From Phytopseudomonas flavescens (GTDB taxonomy: Bacteria; Pseudomonadota; Gammaproteobacteria; Pseudomonadales; Pseudomonadaceae): a stretch of DNA of 64,000 nucleotides. The stretch spans positions 96,902 through 160,901 of the forward strand of contig NZ_FNDG01000014.1 of the NCBI RefSeq assembly GCF_900100535.1, in the 5' to 3' direction. Position numbers and translations under genes: made by a program. The notes beneath the pieces were generated by a model. It saw nothing but the letters and a program-made list of their open reading frames with translations, was not told the origin of the DNA and did not search any database. This document shows positions 33,552 to 42,338 of the stretch, in pieces. The first letter of the stretch is position 1. Every line of letters starts with the position of its first letter.

Positions 33552-34544
33552 TCAGGCCGGGTCGGTCGCTTCGCTGGACGCTTCCTGATTGCTGTTCTGG
33601 CGCAGCTTCTTGGCGCGTTTTTCCAGCACCAGATACACCACGCAGGCGACGGCCAGCGGCAACAGGAAGTAGATCGCCCGGTAGCCGATCAGCGCGGCGA
33701 CGATGCTGCCCTTGGACATTTCGTGCTGCAGCAGGGCGATGAACACCGCCTCGATGACGCCCAGCCCGGCCGGGATATGGGTGATCACCCCGGCGATACT
33801 GCTGATCATCAGAATGCCGAGAATCATCGGGTAGAAGGCTTCTTGCGGCAGCAGCAGGTAGATGATCAGCGCCATCAGCGACCAGTTCAGTGCACCCAGG
33901 CCCGCCTGCAGCAGCGCCATCGGCAGCGCAGGGAGTGTCAGTTCATGGCCACGCACCTTCCAGGTCCGGCGTTTGGAGAACTGGCAGGCGAGCAGGTAGC
34001 CGATGCCCACCGCCAGCAACGCCAGGCCGATGATGCGCAGGCCCGTGGCGCCGATGGCCCAGCCTTCCGGCAGCTTGAGCAGGCCGAAGGTGAAGATCAC
34101 GCCTGCCAGCAGGATGTAACCCAGCCAGTTGGTGATCAGGCTCATGCTCAATACGCGGGTGATGGTCGAGACCTTGAGGCCGAGGCGCGAATACAGGCGA
34201 TAGCGCAAGGCCACGCCGCCCACCCAGGAGCTCAGGTTGAGGGTGAAGGCGTAGCAGACGAAGGTCAGCGGCAGGATCTGCCGCGCCGGCAACTTGTGGC
34301 CGGTGTAGGCGCGGCCGATCAGGTCGAAGCTCGAGTACACGGCGTAGCTCAGCGCCGAGACGCCGATAGCAGCCAGCAGAATGCCGCTGCTGTAACCGCG
34401 CAAGGCCTGGCTGACTTCCTGCCAGTCGAGGTTCTTGACGAGCATGAACAGCAGCACCGGCACCAGGATGAAAAAGCACAGGGTCAGCAGGCGCTTGGCC
34501 CAGCGCCATACCGGTTTGCCTTGCTTGTCGTCGGGCTCGCTCAC
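33552..34544 (-). CDS. YbhN/UPF0104-type integral membrane protein
   Basis: 330 residues with about eight hydrophobic segments, resembling the membrane half of MprF (lysylphosphatidylglycerol synthase). The start is GTG at 34544, whose GTGA overlaps the clsB stop; an open frame further upstream is only clsB shadow. H-I-P-A-G-L-G-V-I-E-A-V and L-N-L-S-S-W-V-G-G-V-A are family segments. Genes of this family sit with ClsB and YbhP in E. coli (ybhP-ybhO-ybhN), as here; a lipid-related flippase or scramblase role is inferred. Confidence 0.88.
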   Translation of the reverse strand: MSEPDDKQGKPVWRWAKRLLTLCFFILVPVLLFMLVKNLDWQEVSQALRGYSSGILLAAIGVSALSYAVYSSFDLIGRAYTGHKLPARQILPLTFVCYAFTLNLSSWVGGVALRYRLYSRLGLKVSTITRVLSMSLITNWLGYILLAGVIFTFGLLKLPEGWAIGATGLRIIGLALLAVGIGYLLACQFSKRRTWKVRGHELTLPALPMALLQAGLGALNWSLMALIIYLLLPQEAFYPMILGILMISSIAGVITHIPAGLGVIEAVFIALLQHEMSKGSIVAALIGYRAIYFLLPLAVACVVYLVLEKRAKKLRQNSNQEASSEATDPA

Positions 34545-35773
34545 GAGACGTTCTCCTGGTCGATCTGCAGGGTGCTGCACTGTGGCGCCTCGACTTTCGG
34601 TTGCAACAGCTTGAGCCGCGGCGAGTGGGCCGGGAACCAGCCGGCGATGGCCGGAAAGTGGCGCAGGAAGTGGAAGCACATGAAGATCAGCGGCGCGCGC
34701 CACCAGTAGCCGCGCATCACCCGCTTGAGCGGCACCGATTTGCAGCTCGAGGTGGCCAGTTCCATCAGGTGCTCGTACAGCCGGCGGTTGAGGGCCGGGT
34801 CACGAACGATCACGTTGGCTTCCAGGTTCAGCGACAGGCTCAGGGGGTCCAGATTGCTGGAGCCCACGGTCGACCATTCGTGGTCGGCCAGCGCCACCTT
34901 GCCGTGCAGCGGGCGCTGGCAGTATTCGTAGATGGTCACGCCGTCGCGCAGCAGGTAGTTGTAGGTCAGCCGCGAACACAACCGCACCAGCGGCATGTCC
35001 GGTTGGCCCTGAAGGATCAGGGTGACCTTGACCCCACGCCGCGCCGCGTTGCGCAATTCGCGCAGCAGGCGGTAGCCCGGGAAGAAATAGGCGTTGGCCA
35101 CCACCAGGCGCTGCTGGGCCTTGCGGATGGCGTCCAGGTAGTGCTGTTCGATGGTCGTGGTGTCGTCGCCGTTGTCCCGTATGGTCATCAGCACCCGGCT
35201 GTTGCCGGCGTGGCGATGCTGGGTCGGCTGGTTGCTGCGGCGCAGGGCCACCTCACGCTTGTCCCGCGCCTCGAGCAGGCGCTCGCTGGCGGCGTGCAGG
35301 TCGGCGACGATGGGGCCGCGCACGCGTACCGCGTAGTCCTGCTTGGCCATCGGCCCGTAGTCATCGAGGTGATCGGCGCCGAAGTTGATGCCGCCGATGT
35401 AGGCGATTTCGCTGTCGATCACCACGATCTTGCGGTGCAGGCGGCGGAACAGGTTGGTGCGCATGCCCATCAGGCGCTTGCCCGGGTCGAACATGTGCAC
35501 GCGCACGCCGGCGGCGACCAGGGCCGCGACGTATTCTTTCGACAGGTCGGCGGTACCGTAGCCGTCCACGGTTATCTCCACACGAGCACCGTTGGTGGCG
35601 GCGGCGATCAACGCTTCCTGCAGCTCCATGCCGACCTTGTCTTCGAAAATGATGAAGGTTTCCAGCAGCACCTCGCGCTGGGCGTTGCGGATGCTGTCGA
35701 ACACGGCAGGGAAGAAATCCTCGCCGTTGATCAGCAAATCGACCTGGTTGCCATCACGCCAGTCGTACTTCAT
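34541..35773 (-). CDS. clsB: Cardiolipin synthase B
   Basis: 410-residue phospholipase D superfamily enzyme making cardiolipin at the inner membrane. Two HKD motifs are intact: H-R-K-I-V-V-I-D-S (about 113-121) and H-G-K-V-A-L-A-D-H (about 295-303), each with downstream G-G-x-N or G-S-S-N-L-D. There is no N-terminal membrane span, as in ClsB, unlike ClsA. Start ATG at 35773 overlaps the stop of the upstream phosphatase gene (ATGA), and its own stop overlaps the YbhN-like start (GTGA). Confidence 0.93.
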   Translation of the reverse strand: MKYDWRDGNQVDLLINGEDFFPAVFDSIRNAQREVLLETFIIFEDKVGMELQEALIAAATNGARVEITVDGYGTADLSKEYVAALVAAGVRVHMFDPGKRLMGMRTNLFRRLHRKIVVIDSEIAYIGGINFGADHLDDYGPMAKQDYAVRVRGPIVADLHAASERLLEARDKREVALRRSNQPTQHRHAGNSRVLMTIRDNGDDTTTIEQHYLDAIRKAQQRLVVANAYFFPGYRLLRELRNAARRGVKVTLILQGQPDMPLVRLCSRLTYNYLLRDGVTIYEYCQRPLHGKVALADHEWSTVGSSNLDPLSLSLNLEANVIVRDPALNRRLYEHLMELATSSCKSVPLKRVMRGYWWRAPLIFMCFHFLRHFPAIAGWFPAHSPRLKLLQPKVEAPQCSTLQIDQENVS

Positions 35774-36549
35774 AGCCGTATCTCCACAGCCAAGGGTGCA
35801 TGATCCGACAGGTGCGACCAGGGCCGGGTCGACAGCACCTGCGGGTTGTGAGTCGTCGCGTTACGCACATAGATGCGATCCAGGCACAGCAGTGGCCAGC
35901 GTGCCGGGAAGCTCCTCGCCGGCGCGCCATGCTCGCTGACGAAGGCTTCCTTCAGGCCGCTGGCGGCCAGCAGCCCATCGGCGCGTTTGCGCCAGTCGTT
36001 GAAATCCCCCGCGACGATCACCGGTGCGTCGGCAGGCAGCCGGTCGAGCACCTTGCAGAGCAGGCCGAGCTGCTGCTTGCGGTGAGTCTCCCGCAGCCCG
36101 AGGTGTACGCAGATGGCATGCACCTCGGCGTGGCCCGGCACGTCGAGCACCGAGTGCAGCAGGCCGCGCTGTTCCTGGGTGCCGATGGAAATATCCAGGT
36201 TCTCGTGGCGCAGGATGGGGAATTTCGAGAGCAGCGCGTTGCCGTGGTCGCCATGTGGGTACACGGCGTTCCGCCCATAGGCGAACTGTGGCCACATGCT
36301 GTCGGCCAGGAACTCGTACTGCGGCGTCGGTGGCCAGTCCTGATAGCGCTTGGCGTGGTGCTCGTGGGTGCCGTGAACTTCCTGCAGGAACACCATGTCC
36401 GCCGACAACGTGCGCACCGCGTCGCGCAGCTCCGGCAGGATGAAACGCCGGTTCAGGGCGGTGAACCCCTTGTGGGTGTTGACCGTGAGAATCTTCAGCG
36501 TGTGTACCGCAGTGGCCAGTTCGGTGGGCGCCGGCTGGTGGGTGCTCAT
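35770..36549 (-). CDS. Endonuclease/exonuclease/phosphatase-family protein (YbhP-like)
   Basis: 259 residues of the DNase I-like fold. Motifs: V-N-T-H-K-G-F (about 23-29), F-L-Q-E-V-H-G (metal-binding Glu about 56), C-V-H-L-G-L (about 147), G-D-F-N-D-W (about 181-186) and the final S-D-H-A-P-L (about 247-252). No signal peptide. Members cleave phosphodiester or phosphoinositide-type bonds; the substrate is unknown. Its coupling to clsB on both sides suggests lipid headgroup or phosphatidyl chemistry. Confidence 0.9.
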   Translation of the reverse strand: MSTHQPAPTELATAVHTLKILTVNTHKGFTALNRRFILPELRDAVRTLSADMVFLQEVHGTHEHHAKRYQDWPPTPQYEFLADSMWPQFAYGRNAVYPHGDHGNALLSKFPILRHENLDISIGTQEQRGLLHSVLDVPGHAEVHAICVHLGLRETHRKQQLGLLCKVLDRLPADAPVIVAGDFNDWRKRADGLLAASGLKEAFVSEHGAPARSFPARWPLLCLDRIYVRNATTHNPQVLSTRPWSHLSDHAPLAVEIRL

Positions 36550-37457
36550 GGGGTAACTCCTGGCGACCGGCCAGGGGCATTGGGCAGCTCCTCGGCCAGG
36601 TCGAACTTCTGTAAGAGCGAGTAGGCATCGTAGGGCGCGCGGACCTTAAGGTCGTTGTCGAAGTAGCAGTAGACCTCGCGCGAGGCCCTGGCCCGCAGCT
36701 TGTGGGCATCGATCAACTGCGCATCGCCGGGCTGGTTGCCGCGACTCCAGGTGGCGATGCGCCGATGCCAGCGGGCCAGCGCCGGTTCGTCGTAGCCGCT
36801 GGCATAGAGCCTCTTGTTGCCGTGCAGGCGCAGGTAGACGAAGTCGCTGGTCAGGTCTTCGGCATAGGGCCATTTGCCGCCGCTGTCGGCGAACACCAGG
36901 GCCACCTCGTGCTTGCGCAGCAGAGTGATGAAGGCCGGGTCGCGAAAACTGTCATGGCGGACTTCCACGGCATGTCGCAGACGCTGGTGGTGGGGCACGT
37001 CGAGGCTACCTTCGCTGTGGCGATCCGCCTTACGGGCACAACGCAGCGCCTGTTCGGTGTCACTGGGCAGCAAGGCGAGAAAATCGGCAAAGCGCTGCCC
37101 ATCGAAGGCCATGCTCGGCGGGAATTGCCAGAGGAACGCGCCGAGCCTGTCGCCCAGGTGCAGCGGGCCTGAGGCGAAGAAATTGGCGATGGGTACGGCC
37201 ACTTCGTTCAGGCGGCGCACATGGGTGATATAGCGCGGCGCCTTGACCGAAAAACGAAAGCCCCTGGGTGTTTCGCTGGCCCAGCCGGCGTAGCGTTGCG
37301 GCGTCTGCAAGGCGTAGAACGAACCGTTGATTTCGATGCTGTTGACAGCGCGGGAGGCGAACTCCAGCTCCCTCTTCTGACGCAGGCCAGGGGGATAGAA
37401 CTCACCCCGCCACGGTGCGTAGCGCCAGCCGGAAATACCGATATGGATACGCTTCAC
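36546..37457 (-). CDS. DUF72 (YecE-like) protein
   Basis: 303-residue TIM-barrel-like protein. G-I-S-G-W-R-Y-A-P-W-R-G-E-F-Y-P (about 7-22) and N-S-I-E-I-N-G-S-F-Y (about 39-48) are the DUF72 hallmarks. F-R-F-S-V-K-A-P-R and the late Y-L-R-L-H-G segment follow. The start is GTG at 37457 with GGTGAA upstream. Its stop overlaps the next gene's ATG (ATGA), so it heads the four-gene phosphatase/clsB/YbhN operon. Function unknown. Confidence 0.9.
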   Translation of the reverse strand: MKRIHIGISGWRYAPWRGEFYPPGLRQKRELEFASRAVNSIEINGSFYALQTPQRYAGWASETPRGFRFSVKAPRYITHVRRLNEVAVPIANFFASGPLHLGDRLGAFLWQFPPSMAFDGQRFADFLALLPSDTEQALRCARKADRHSEGSLDVPHHQRLRHAVEVRHDSFRDPAFITLLRKHEVALVFADSGGKWPYAEDLTSDFVYLRLHGNKRLYASGYDEPALARWHRRIATWSRGNQPGDAQLIDAHKLRARASREVYCYFDNDLKVRAPYDAYSLLQKFDLAEELPNAPGRSPGVTP

Positions 37458-37555
37458 GGCGATTCACCGCAGCACGATGCGCCGGGCACAATGCCGTGCA
37501 CGCAGGCCGCTGCCCACGCAACCGGGCGCCTTCGCGTGGCTGTAGCCGGCACGAT

Positions 37556-37969
37556 TCAGTGCGCCCCGGTGACACTGCGCAGCAATGCTGCATTGCTTTC
37601 ATCGTCATCCTCCTGGGCGATATTGCCCAGGGAGACCACCCCGACCAGGCGCTTGTCGCGGCTCAGTACCGGCAGGCGACGCACCTGGTTCTCGGCCATG
37701 CTGCGCGCCACCTGGCGGACGTCCTCGTCCTCGAAGCAGGTGTGGATGTCACCGCTCATGATTTCGCTGACCGGGGTCTCGCCGGGCAGGCCGGTGGCGA
37801 CGGCGCGAATGGTGATGTCGCGGTCGGTGATCATGCCGACCAGCCGATCATCCTGATTGACCAGCAGGGCGCCGCAGTCGATGCGCGCCATCATCGCCGC
37901 CGCTTCGTGAATGGTCTGGCCCGGCGTGATGGTCTGTACGCCGCGGGTCATGATATCGCTGGCTTTCAT
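37556..37969 (-). CDS. Tandem CBS-domain protein
   Basis: 137 residues starting MKASDIMTRGVQTITPGQTI at 37969. Two CBS motifs follow each other: residues about 7-60 with V-G-M-I-T-D-R-D-I-T-I-R, and about 70-125 with R-R-L-P-V-L-S-R-D-K-R-L-V-G-V-V-S. Such stand-alone pairs bind adenosine nucleotides and often modulate stress or metabolic enzymes; the partner is unknown. Monocistronic. Confidence 0.92.
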   Translation of the reverse strand: MKASDIMTRGVQTITPGQTIHEAAAMMARIDCGALLVNQDDRLVGMITDRDITIRAVATGLPGETPVSEIMSGDIHTCFEDEDVRQVARSMAENQVRRLPVLSRDKRLVGVVSLGNIAQEDDDESNAALLRSVTGAH

Positions 37970-38252
37970 GGGGTTCTCCGCTCGCTGGTCGAGGTGTTCC
38001 GGCAGGCGCCAAGGCCGCTCCAGGCAGCCTGCTGCTTGCCGGTACCGATTGAAATGCGACTGAAGCAGCACGAGCGCGGTTCAAGGTTTTCGCCCAGTGG
38101 CATGGGTTGGCGCTGGCTGTCGAGCCGCGCCCGTGCAGTGTCCCCCTGTGTCTATCCCGCCGCATATGCGCATGCATGATGGTGGAGAGCACGCCCGAAG
38201 GGCGGGTTGTTCAGCGCGCAGCGCATCGCCGCTTCCAGTCGGAAAAACCGGG
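37970..38252. other. Intergenic region upstream of the CBS gene
   Basis: About 280 bases holding the presumed CBS-gene promoter. I see no coding region, RNA or repeat with support. Confidence 0.5.
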
Positions 38253-38438
38253 AATCAGTCGTAGGCGCCGGGCAGGTCGAGGAAGTCCTCGAGGGTGGCG
38301 TGGTCCTGTGCGTCGTTGAACTGGTTGAGTACGTCGAACGGGTTGTCCAGCAGGATCAGCCGCGGCGCGGCGGGCGCCGGCCTGGCGAGCCGCGCGGGGC
38401 AGGGGGCATCCGCAGCAAATGTCGATCCCGGCGTCTCG
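38253..38438 (-). pseudogene. 3' remnant of an unidentified gene
   Basis: On the minus strand an open frame of 61 codons ends at a TGA at 38253-38255 and has no start codon. Its last part, beginning L-I-L-L-D-N-P-F-D-V-L-N-Q-F and ending L-D-L-P-G-A-Y-D, looks like real protein; the first half is Ala/Pro-rich and less convincing. The frame closes at the dispersed repeat at 38439. This fits a gene whose 5' part was lost by a rearrangement at the repeat. I do not recognise the family. Confidence 0.35.
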
Positions 38439-38457
38439 GTTTTTCAACGGCCTGCTA
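38439..38457 (-). repeat. Second copy of the dispersed 19-bp repeat
   Basis: Reads TAGCAGGCCGTTGAAAAAC on the minus strand, one mismatch from the copy at 28279-28297 on the plus strand. It abuts the gene remnant and marks the left edge of the GC-rich aco region. Confidence 0.65.
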
Positions 38458-38536
38458 ACCGAGACGCCGCCCTCGACGGTGACAAGCCCGGCATGGGTGC
38501 GCATCATCCATGGCCCCGCCGGTGAGAGGCCTGACC

Positions 38537-38980
38537 ATGCACACCCCCGAAATCGCCCACGACACCGACCTGCCACGCTTGCTGGCGGTCTGGGAGGACG
38601 CCGTGCGCGCCACCCACGACTTTCTCGACGAAAGCGATATCCAGGTGCTCAAGCCATTGCTGCGCGACCACTACCTGCGCCCCCTGGAGCTGCACGTGGT
38701 GCGCGACGCCCAGGGCACGGCGAGTGGCTTCTGCGGCTGCCGCGAAGACCGGGTGGAGATGCTCTTCGTCGCGCCCGAAGCCCACGGCCAAGGCATCGGC
38801 AGCACCCTGCTGCGCCATGCCGTCGTGCGCGGCGCCAGGGCCGTCGATGTCAACGAGCAGAACCCCAGGGCGTTGGGGTTCTACCTGGGACAGGGCTTCG
38901 AAGTGGTCGGCCGCTCGCCCCGCGACGGCGGCGGACGGCCCTTCCCGATCCTTCACCTGCGCCTGCGCGAGGGCGGTTGA
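38537..38980 (+). CDS. GNAT acetyltransferase (YjaB-like)
   Basis: 147 residues starting MHTPEIAHDTDLPRLLAVWE at 38537 with GAGAGG upstream. Motif A: M-L-F-V-A-P-E-A-H-G-Q-G-I-G-S-T-L-L-R-H (about 76-95), followed by D-V-N-E-Q-N-P-R-A-L-G-F-Y. H-D-F-L and H-V-V are typical of the small YjaB-type group. The substrate is unknown. It converges on the butanediol dehydrogenase gene with a 9-bp gap. Confidence 0.88.
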   Translation: MHTPEIAHDTDLPRLLAVWEDAVRATHDFLDESDIQVLKPLLRDHYLRPLELHVVRDAQGTASGFCGCREDRVEMLFVAPEAHGQGIGSTLLRHAVVRGARAVDVNEQNPRALGFYLGQGFEVVGRSPRDGGGRPFPILHLRLREGG

Positions 38981-38989
38981 GGCGGATGC

Positions 38990-40063
38990 TCAGGCGGCGA
39001 CGTCGATGAGGATCTTCAGGTGCATGCCAGCCTTGTCCAGCAGCGCCTCGAAGCCCTCGGCGACCACGTCCTGGAGCTTGATCCGCTTGGTGATCACCTT
39101 CTCCGCCGGCAGGATGCCGCTGGCGATCAGGTTGGCGACCTTCGGCCACATCAGCGTCGAGTAGCACCAGGAGCCCCGGATGTCGATGTCCTTGTAGGTC
39201 ACGGTGAACCCGTCGATGGCCGGGTGGGCACCCTGCATGCCCACCTGCACCACCACGCCCTGCCGGCGCACGGCGGCGATGCATTGGCCCAGCGTGGCCT
39301 CGACCCCGACGCACTCCAGGGCCACATCGACGCCGACATGCCCCTCGGTCTGCTCGCGGATCGCCTCGATCACGTCGACGTCGCGCGGGTTGAGGGTGAT
39401 GACGTCGCCGAGCATGGCTCGGGCCATGCGCAGGCGGTTGTCGTTGAGGTCGCTGAGGAAGATCTGCGTGGCGCCGGCGGCGCGGGCAGCGAGCACCTGC
39501 AACTGGCCGATGGGCCCGGCGCCGGCCACCAGCACGCTGTCGCCGGGCTTGATGCCGCCGCGCTGTGCGGCGTAGACGGCCACCGCGGTGGGTTCGATCA
39601 GCGCCGCCTGTTCCAGGCTCAGCTCATCGGGGATGGGGATCGCGTTGTAGTCCTCGACCACCGAGTACTCGGCCATCCCGCCCCAGGGGTGGGACAGGCC
39701 GACGATGCCCAGTTGTTCGCTGAGCTGGAACTGGCCGCGTCGGCCGTAATAGTCGTCGCGGGGCGAAACCATGGGCTGGATGGAAACCCGGTCGCCCGGT
39801 TTCACCGACGTGACCTGCTTGCCGACCGCCTGCACCACGCCGCCGTACTCGTGGCCGAGTATCTGCGGCACCCGCCCGCCGGTGTAGGTGTGCGCCTCGG
39901 TGGGGATGAAGATCGGCCCGGACACGTACTCATGGAGGTCGGTGCCGCAGATGCCGCACAAGCCGTTCTTTACCAGCACCTGGCCGGGGGCCAGGTCATC
40001 GGAGGGCTCGGCGACCTGTTCGACGCGAATGTCCCGGGCTGCATGGAAACGGGCGACGTGCAT
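38990..40063 (-). CDS. 2,3-butanediol dehydrogenase (zinc MDR family)
   Basis: 357-residue medium-chain dehydrogenase. The catalytic zinc ligands are Cys in C-G-I-C-G-T-D-L-H-E-Y (about 36-46) and His-Glu in G-H-E-Y-G-G-V-V (about 70-77). The NAD site is V-A-G-A-G-P-I-G-Q-L-Q (about 179-189). Overall it matches (R,R)-butanediol dehydrogenases (BdhA), which oxidise 2,3-butanediol to acetoin and so feed the aco operon upstream. AGGAG precedes the ATG. It is separated from acoC by 100 bp containing a terminator, so it is either an attenuated last gene or has its own promoter. Confidence 0.9.
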   Translation of the reverse strand: MHVARFHAARDIRVEQVAEPSDDLAPGQVLVKNGLCGICGTDLHEYVSGPIFIPTEAHTYTGGRVPQILGHEYGGVVQAVGKQVTSVKPGDRVSIQPMVSPRDDYYGRRGQFQLSEQLGIVGLSHPWGGMAEYSVVEDYNAIPIPDELSLEQAALIEPTAVAVYAAQRGGIKPGDSVLVAGAGPIGQLQVLAARAAGATQIFLSDLNDNRLRMARAMLGDVITLNPRDVDVIEAIREQTEGHVGVDVALECVGVEATLGQCIAAVRRQGVVVQVGMQGAHPAIDGFTVTYKDIDIRGSWCYSTLMWPKVANLIASGILPAEKVITKRIKLQDVVAEGFEALLDKAGMHLKILIDVAA

Positions 40064-40091
40064 GGGGGTTCTCCTGCTTGACTGAAACGTG

Positions 40092-40118
40092 AAAAAGAGC
40101 CCGCCGCGAGCGGCGGGG
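40092..40118 (-). terminator. Intrinsic terminator or attenuator between acoC and butanediol dehydrogenase
   Basis: On the minus strand CCCGCCGC-TC-GCGGCGGG is followed by CTCTTTTTC. It lies 46 bp after the acoC stop and 29 bp before the dehydrogenase start. Confidence 0.8.
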
Positions 40119-40163
40119 CGTCCTGCCTGGAAGGATAGACCGCCTGGCAGGCAGGCTCCTTGG

Positions 40164-41279
40164 CTAGAGGGTCGCGAGGAACTCGTCGATCAGCCGGTTG
40201 ACCCGGTCGGCGGCCTCCATCTGCACCATGTGGCCCTGGCCGTCGAGGAGTTCGACCCGTACCCGTTCGGGCAAGCCATGGGCGTGCTGCGCCGGGATGA
40301 TGGCGTCGTCGCGCCCCCAGATCACCAGGGCCGGCACCGCGCCTTCCAGCACCCCGCGCAGTTGCTCGCGCTGCCGGCCTTCGCCGAACAGCGTGGCGCA
40401 GAGGCGCCGCAGCGCTTCGTCGACCCCCTCCAGGCGCTTGTACTTGAGCAGATCCTCCAGCAGTTGCCGGGTCACCAGGGCGGGGTCGGAAAACAGCTGG
40501 CTGACCGGCCCCTTGAGCTGGTTGCGGCTGGTGGCGGCGACGAAACCTTCGAGGTAGTCACCGTTGATCGCCTCGCCGAGTCCGGCGCTGCCGATCAGGG
40601 TCAACGAAGCCGCGCGCTGCGGCGCCCGCCGGGCCAGGGCCAGGGCCACCGCGCCGCCCATTGAATGGCCGGCCAGGTGTGCGGTGTCGATGTCGAGGTG
40701 GTCGAGCAGGGCCAGCACCGCACCGCTCAGTTCGTCCAGGTCGGCGCTGACCAGCGCCTTGCTCGACTCGCCGTGGCCCGGCAGGTCAAGGGCGATCACC
40801 CGGCGTTGCCCGGCCAGGGCCTCGTGGTTGAACAACCAGTTGTTGAGGTCGCCGGAAAACCCATGGATCAGCACCAGGGGCGTGCCCCCCTCGCCGCGCT
40901 CCAGGTAACGGATGGCGTGTTCGCCCAGCGCCACCTTGCGGGTCTGCGGGCCGGCCTCCTGGTCGTCAGCGTCGCCGGGGACGAACTCGGCCTGGAATTT
41001 CTCCACCAGCGCGTCGATCTCGGCCTCGCTGGCCTCGCCGTCCACCACCACGGCGAGCAGCGCGCCGACGGCCAGGGTCTCGTCCTCCCGGGCGATCCGC
41101 CGGCGCAGGGTGCCGGAGAACGGCGACTCGACGCTGCTGCTGATCTTGTCGGTCTCCACGTCGAGCACGTCGTCGCCCTTGGCGATGCTGTCGCCATCCT
41201 CCTTCAGCCAGGCGTTGACCCGGCCCTCGGTCATGGACAGGCCCCATTTGGGCATGGTCAGCATATGGATAGGGTTCAT
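40164..41279 (-). CDS. acoC: Acetoin dehydrogenase E2 (dihydrolipoamide acetyltransferase with alpha/beta-hydrolase fold)
   Basis: 371 residues starting MNPIHMLTMPKWGLSMTEG at 41279. The N-terminal lipoyl domain has the lipoylated lysine in V-E-T-D-K-I-S-S-S-V-E (about residue 46). The C-terminal alpha/beta-hydrolase domain has L-I-H-G-F-S-G-D, the nucleophile elbow G-H-S-M-G-G (about 206-211) and the final G-Q-G-H-M-V-Q-M-E. This lipoyl-plus-hydrolase fusion is the AcoC architecture; it passes the acetyl group from acetoin to CoA. The ATGA overlap with the acoB stop shows coupling. Confidence 0.94.
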   Translation of the reverse strand: MNPIHMLTMPKWGLSMTEGRVNAWLKEDGDSIAKGDDVLDVETDKISSSVESPFSGTLRRRIAREDETLAVGALLAVVVDGEASEAEIDALVEKFQAEFVPGDADDQEAGPQTRKVALGEHAIRYLERGEGGTPLVLIHGFSGDLNNWLFNHEALAGQRRVIALDLPGHGESSKALVSADLDELSGAVLALLDHLDIDTAHLAGHSMGGAVALALARRAPQRAASLTLIGSAGLGEAINGDYLEGFVAATSRNQLKGPVSQLFSDPALVTRQLLEDLLKYKRLEGVDEALRRLCATLFGEGRQREQLRGVLEGAVPALVIWGRDDAIIPAQHAHGLPERVRVELLDGQGHMVQMEAADRVNRLIDEFLATL

Positions 41280-42295
41280 GCGGCCTTCCTCCCCTGGGCG
41301 ATCTTCAGTACGGCCCTCTCGATCTTCGCCGCATCCGGGATATAGAGATCCTCCAGAGCGTCGGAGAACGGTACCGGCGTGTGCGGCGCGGTGACGCGCT
41401 GCACCGGCGCCTTGAGGTGCTCGAAGGCTTTCTCGACGATCAGCGCAGCGATGTCGGTGGCCAGGGAGCAACGCGGGTTGGCTTCGTCGATGACCACCGC
41501 GCGGCCGGTCTTCTCCACGGTTTCCAGGATGCTGTCCTCGTCCATGGGGCTGGTGGTGCGCAGGTCGAGCACCTCGCAATCGATGCCCTGCTTGTGCAGC
41601 CGCGCGGCGGCTTCCATGGCCACGTGCACCATGCGTCCGTAGGTGATCAGGCTGACATCGTCGCCGTCGCGCAGGAAATTGGCCTCGCCGAAGGGAATGC
41701 CGTAGGACTCCTCCGGTACATCGCCCTGCATGGAGTAGAGCAGCTTGTGCTCGCAGAAGATCACCGGGTCGTTGTCGCGGATCGCCTGGATCAGCAAGCC
41801 CTTGGCGTCGTAGGGCGAGGACGGGCAGACCACCTTGAGGCCGGGAATGTGCGTCCACAGCGCCGTGAGCATCTGCGAATGCTGGGCGGCCGCGCGCAGG
41901 CCGGCGCCGACCATGGTGCGCAAGGTCAGCGGCGTGACCGCCTTGCCACCGAACATGTAGCGGAATTTCGCCGCCTGGTTGAGGACCTGATCCAGGCAGC
42001 AACCGGCGAAGTCGACGAACATCAGTTCGCACACCGGGCGCATGCCGCTGGCCGCCGCGCCCACGGCGGCGCCGACGTAGCCGAGCTCCGACAGCGGCGT
42101 GTCCAGCACGCGGCCGGGGAACTTGCCGTGCAACCCTTTGGTGACGCCGAGCACACCGCCCCAGGCGTCTTCCTCGCCGGGCGCGCCGGCGCCGCCGGCA
42201 TTGTCCTCGCCCATGACGAACACGGTCGGGTCGCGGCGCATTTCCTGTTCCAGGGCTTCGTTGATGGCTTGCTGGTAGCTGATCTTGCGGGCCAT
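41276..42295 (-). CDS. acoB: Acetoin dehydrogenase E1 component, beta subunit
   Basis: 339 residues of the transketolase pyrimidine-domain type. It begins R-K-I-S-Y-Q-Q-A-I-N-E-A-L and has V-M-G-E-D-N-A-G-G-A-G, D-T-P-L-S-E-L-G-Y-V-G and the C-terminal D-L-R-T-T-S-P-M-D. With AcoA it forms the TPP-dependent E1 that cleaves acetoin into acetaldehyde and an acetyl unit. GAGGAAG lies upstream of the ATG. It is 43 bp downstream of acoA and overlaps acoC. Confidence 0.95.
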   Translation of the reverse strand: MARKISYQQAINEALEQEMRRDPTVFVMGEDNAGGAGAPGEEDAWGGVLGVTKGLHGKFPGRVLDTPLSELGYVGAAVGAAASGMRPVCELMFVDFAGCCLDQVLNQAAKFRYMFGGKAVTPLTLRTMVGAGLRAAAQHSQMLTALWTHIPGLKVVCPSSPYDAKGLLIQAIRDNDPVIFCEHKLLYSMQGDVPEESYGIPFGEANFLRDGDDVSLITYGRMVHVAMEAAARLHKQGIDCEVLDLRTTSPMDEDSILETVEKTGRAVVIDEANPRCSLATDIAALIVEKAFEHLKAPVQRVTAPHTPVPFSDALEDLYIPDAAKIERAVLKIAQGRKAA

Positions 42296-42338
42296 TATCG
42301 GGCTTCCTCGTGTTGTTCTTGTTGTCGGGTGGGGGCGT

